Shown here piece by piece: positions 33,050 to 33,053 of a stretch of 33,053 bases of DNA. Within the stretch, counting starts at the first letter, position 1. Each line of letters opens with the position of its first letter. The DNA is from Pseudomonadota bacterium (GTDB lineage Bacteria > Pseudomonadota > Alphaproteobacteria > Rhizobiales > Phreatobacteraceae). The translations under genes and the position numbers were made by a program. The stretch is taken from contig JAEZGJ010000069.1 in the NCBI GenBank assembly GCA_023416965.1, positions 1 to 33,053 of the forward strand, in the 5' to 3' direction. The notes under the pieces were generated by a model, which did not search any database, had not been told where the DNA came from, and saw only the letters and a program-made list of their open reading frames with translations.

Positions 33050-33053
33050 GATC

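Overview
The window is about 33 kb of very GC-rich DNA, densely packed with genes. Protein families and gene order point to an alphaproteobacterium, most likely Hyphomicrobiales (Rhizobiales). Supporting signs are the amiC-mrcA-prfB set, a rhizobial-style large AsmA/YhdP-like protein, a Bcp peroxiredoxin followed by an M23 peptidase, and a Liv-type ABC operon. No genus can be assigned with confidence. I saw no tRNA, rRNA, insertion sequence or CRISPR array.

Region 1 (1-9804) looks like a catabolic locus. On the minus strand, read from 7646 towards 1, are a GntR/HutC regulator, a Tat-exported Liv-type binding protein, LivH, LivM, LivG, LivF, an isocitrate lyase/PEP mutase-family lyase and a hydantoinase B subunit cut off by the window edge. 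Divergent from the regulator is a LeuC/LeuD-like hydratase pair. Together they suggest import of an acid or cyclic amide, ring opening, hydration and carbon-carbon cleavage. This resembles the dimethylmaleate hydratase plus dimethylmalate lyase logic of nicotinate fermentation. The true substrate is unknown.

Region 2 (9801-10340) is a complete YefM-YoeB toxin-antitoxin pair. Its putative operator lies inside its promoter, and the antitoxin may be translated from a leaderless mRNA.

Region 3 (10346-21578) is mostly housekeeping and envelope: a beta-class-like GST, TyrS, AnmK (divergent from tyrS), a single-domain rhodanese, a 1,192-residue AsmA/YhdP-like protein, a one-cysteine Bcp peroxiredoxin, a membrane-anchored M23 peptidase, and an unusual protein with a degenerate TIR-like domain, one membrane segment, a periplasmic coiled coil and a C-terminal domain I do not recognise.

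Region 4 (21657-33049) holds prfB, whose expression needs a programmed +1 frameshift. It continues with a chemoreceptor, arginase, a DUF1772 membrane protein, an NCS2 (uracil-type) permease tightly coupled to an iodotyrosine-deiodinase-like flavoprotein, a small secreted protein, PBP1A and an AmiC-type amidase. The block between mrcA and prfB looks like accessory content inserted into a cluster that is, as I recall, usually contiguous in this group.

There is no gene-free stretch over 300 bases. The largest gaps are 31506-31744 and 17399-17618.
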